In this document: positions 4,768 to 5,819 of the stretch, in pieces
Layout: each line of letters starts with the position of its first letter
Position numbering within the stretch: position 1 is the stretch's first letter
From: Cyanobacteria bacterium T3Sed10_344R1
GTDB taxonomy: Bacteria > Cyanobacteriota > Cyanobacteriia > Phormidesmidales > Phormidesmidaceae
Assembly (NCBI GenBank): GCA_003566335.1
Contig: PXDR01000518.1
Location: 1-5,819, forward strand
Reading direction: 5' to 3'
Length of the DNA stretch: 5,819 nucleotides
Notes under the pieces: generated by a model
Databases searched by the model: none
What the model was told of the DNA's origin: nothing
What the model saw: the letters and a program-made list of their open reading frames with translations, nothing else
Translations under genes and position numbers: made by a program

Positions 4768-5184
4768 ATGAGCCTATCCGCCCAACCCGGTCACCAACTG
4801 GTGTTTATCTGCGGTTCGGCGCTGCAAGGTCAGCCCGACCATCAGAACCTCAAGGGATCTCGCTTTTTGGGGCCAGCCCAAACCCAGCCCCGCTACCGCC
4901 TACATGCTGTGGCCGACGGCTGGCACCCCGGCATTTATGAAGTGGCCCAAGGGGGGGTGGCAATTCCAGGGGAGGTGTATGAATTGACCCAAGCCCAGTT
5001 TGAGGCGTTGGCGGCGTCAGAGCCTCCCAATATGTACCCCAGCGATGTGGTGCTGACGGATGACTCGGTGGTGACGGCGTTTCTATATCCCCAAACGCTG
5101 GTGCAGCAGCACCAATGGCCGGATATTTCTGACTATGGGGGCTGGATTGCTTACAAACAGGCGACCCAACAGGCAACCGTTTAG
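4768..5184 (+). CDS. Allophanate hydrolase C-terminal-domain-like protein (gamma-glutamylcyclotransferase-like fold)
   Basis: The 138-aa product resembles a free-standing version of the C-terminal domain of allophanate hydrolase (AtzF/DUR1,2 type). Visible points are LVFICGSALQGQPDH (11-25) in place of the usual YGSLR-type entry motif, PRYRLHAV (41-48), PGIYEV (54-59), the GEVYEL strand (68-73) followed by a helix, and E85, which may sit where cyclotransferases hold their catalytic Glu. No amidase domain is present, so it cannot be a complete allophanate hydrolase. In the full enzyme this domain is thought to process the N-carboxycarbamate intermediate. Here the substrate is unknown. It lies 74 nt after gntR and 86 nt before puuE, which points to ureide metabolism. 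True gamma-glutamylcyclotransferase activity is an alternative. Confidence 0.8.
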   Translation: MSLSAQPGHQLVFICGSALQGQPDHQNLKGSRFLGPAQTQPRYRLHAVADGWHPGIYEVAQGGVAIPGEVYELTQAQFEALAASEPPNMYPSDVVLTDDSVVTAFLYPQTLVQQHQWPDISDYGGWIAYKQATQQATV

Positions 5185-5195
5185 CCTGGGGGATT

Positions 5196-5238
5196 TGGCG
5201 AACTGTCTGGCGAACTGTCCGGCAAATTGGGCGAATTA
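5196..5238. repeat. 12-bp tandem repeat between the 138-aa gene and puuE
   Basis: TGGCGAACTGTC occurs twice exactly (5196-5207 and 5208-5219), followed by degenerate copies CGGCAAATTG (5220-5229) and GGCGAATTA (5230-5238). It begins 12 nt after the preceding stop codon and takes up half of the 86-nt gap. Confidence 0.8.
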
Positions 5239-5251
5239 AATGTTGTGAGTT

Positions 5252-5257
5252 GAGGAG
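5252..5257 (+). promoter_or_regulatory. GAGGAG, distant ribosome binding site for puuE
   Basis: GAGGAG lies 13 nt before ATG 5271, further than the usual 5-9 nt. No other in-frame start lies nearer to it. GGGA at 5263-5266 is an alternative but too close. Translation may be moderate or rely on coupling. Confidence 0.45.
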
Positions 5258-5270
5258 TTCTCGGGACGTC

Positions 5271-5819
5271 ATGGCCGCTGTTTATCCCCAGGATCATCCC
5301 AGCGATTATCCCAGAGACCTGATTGGTTATGGTCGCCAGCCGCCGGATCCTCAATGGCCGAATCAGGCGCGCCTGGCTCTGCAATTTGTGATCAACTACG
5401 AAGAAGGGGGTGAGAACTGCATTCTCCATGGCGATAGCGCCTCAGAAGCGTTCTTGTCAGAAATTGTCGGGGCAGAGCCGTTCCCCGGTCAGCGCCACAT
5501 GAATATGGAGTCGATCTATGAGTACGGCAGTCGGGCTGGGTTCTGGCGGCTGCATCGGATCTTCACCAGTCGGGGCATTCCGGTGACGGTGTATGGGGTG
5601 GCGATGGCCCTGGCCCGGAATCCAGAGGCGGTGGCGGCAATGACAGAAGCGGATTGGGAGATCGCCACCCACGGCTATCGCTGGATTGAGTATAAGGACT
5701 TCAGCCTGGAACAAGAGCGGGAACATCTGAGCCAGGCGATCGCAATTCATACCCAAGTCACCGGCAGCCGTCCCCTGGGAGCTTACATTGGTCGCACCAG
5801 TCCCCACAGCCGTCGCCTG
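5271..5819 (+). CDS. puuE: Allantoinase PuuE (polysaccharide-deacetylase fold), 3' end beyond the window
   Basis: The first 183 codons are visible with no stop, out of about 310 expected. The start region YPRDLIGYGR (13-22) and the blocks NYEEGGENCILHGD (42-55), AFLSEIVGA (60-68), GQRHMNMESIYEYGSRAGFW (73-92), VTVYGVAMALARNPEAV (105-121), ATHGYRW (132-138) and YIGRTSP (172-178) are characteristic of PuuE. PuuE hydrolyses the allantoin ring to allantoate. It was recruited from the polysaccharide deacetylases and differs from metal-dependent amidohydrolase allantoinases. ATHGYRW sits where deacetylases carry their metal-binding SHxxxH-type motif. Preceded by the 138-aa gene and the GntR regulator, it suggests use of purine breakdown products as a nitrogen source. 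A HIP1 site lies inside the gene (5736-5743). Confidence 0.95.
   Translation, partial: MAAVYPQDHPSDYPRDLIGYGRQPPDPQWPNQARLALQFVINYEEGGENCILHGDSASEAFLSEIVGAEPFPGQRHMNMESIYEYGSRAGFWRLHRIFTSRGIPVTVYGVAMALARNPEAVAAMTEADWEIATHGYRWIEYKDFSLEQEREHLSQAIAIHTQVTGSRPLGAYIGRTSPHSRRL

Noticed and set aside
4850..5272. Minus-strand 140-codon open frame
   Set aside because: Mirror frame of the 138-aa gene; Pro/Ser/His-rich with no domain.
5457..5807. Minus-strand 116-codon open frame
   Set aside because: Lies antisense inside puuE, whose conserved motifs are clear on the plus strand.

Overview
The window reads as chromosomal DNA of a cyanobacterium, probably a filamentous type with moderately high GC. The HIP1 core octamer GCGATCGC, a cyanobacterial hallmark, occurs four times in 5.8 kb (starts 1310, 3884, 4447, 5736), where chance predicts about 0.1. 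The Gfo/Idh/MocA protein and the small one-helix membrane protein also look cyanobacterial. Nothing indicates a mobile element, phage or CRISPR array.

Layout: a CAT-anticodon tRNA (most likely tRNA-Ile2) lies on the minus strand at 52-124. All protein genes are on the plus strand. They are a 92-aa single-helix membrane protein (487-765), a DUF21/CBS/CorC_HlyC membrane protein (959-2413), a Gfo/Idh/MocA NAD(P)-dependent dehydrogenase (best start 2757, to 3842), a GntR/FCD regulator (3977-4693, TTG start), a 138-aa protein resembling the C-terminal domain of allophanate hydrolase, with a gamma-glutamylcyclotransferase-like fold (4768-5184), and the first 183 codons of a PuuE-type allantoinase (5271 to the window edge, no stop in view). 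The puuE gene has no stop inside the window, so a search for closed ORFs would miss it.

The last three genes form a plausible purine/ureide catabolism unit. The GntR/FCD regulator has its own sigma-70-like promoter. It is followed at short distances by the allophanate-hydrolase-C-like protein and by PuuE, which converts allantoin to allantoate. Klebsiella hpxSAB offers a precedent: a GntR regulator next to a PuuE-type allantoinase. The first half of the window looks like ordinary housekeeping or membrane genes with no evident link to this unit.

The most unusual DNA-level feature is in the gaps. Most of them carry a short local tandem duplication with a period of 11-15 bp (305-332, 751-807, 812-839, 4691-4727, 5196-5238). 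Each array has its own unit sequence, and two of them begin at or across a stop codon. One also creates a terminator-like hairpin and puts TGA in all three frames.

I found no clear new multi-gene system. The purine unit with its uncharacterised 138-aa partner, and the gap-specific tandem repeats, deserve the closest look.
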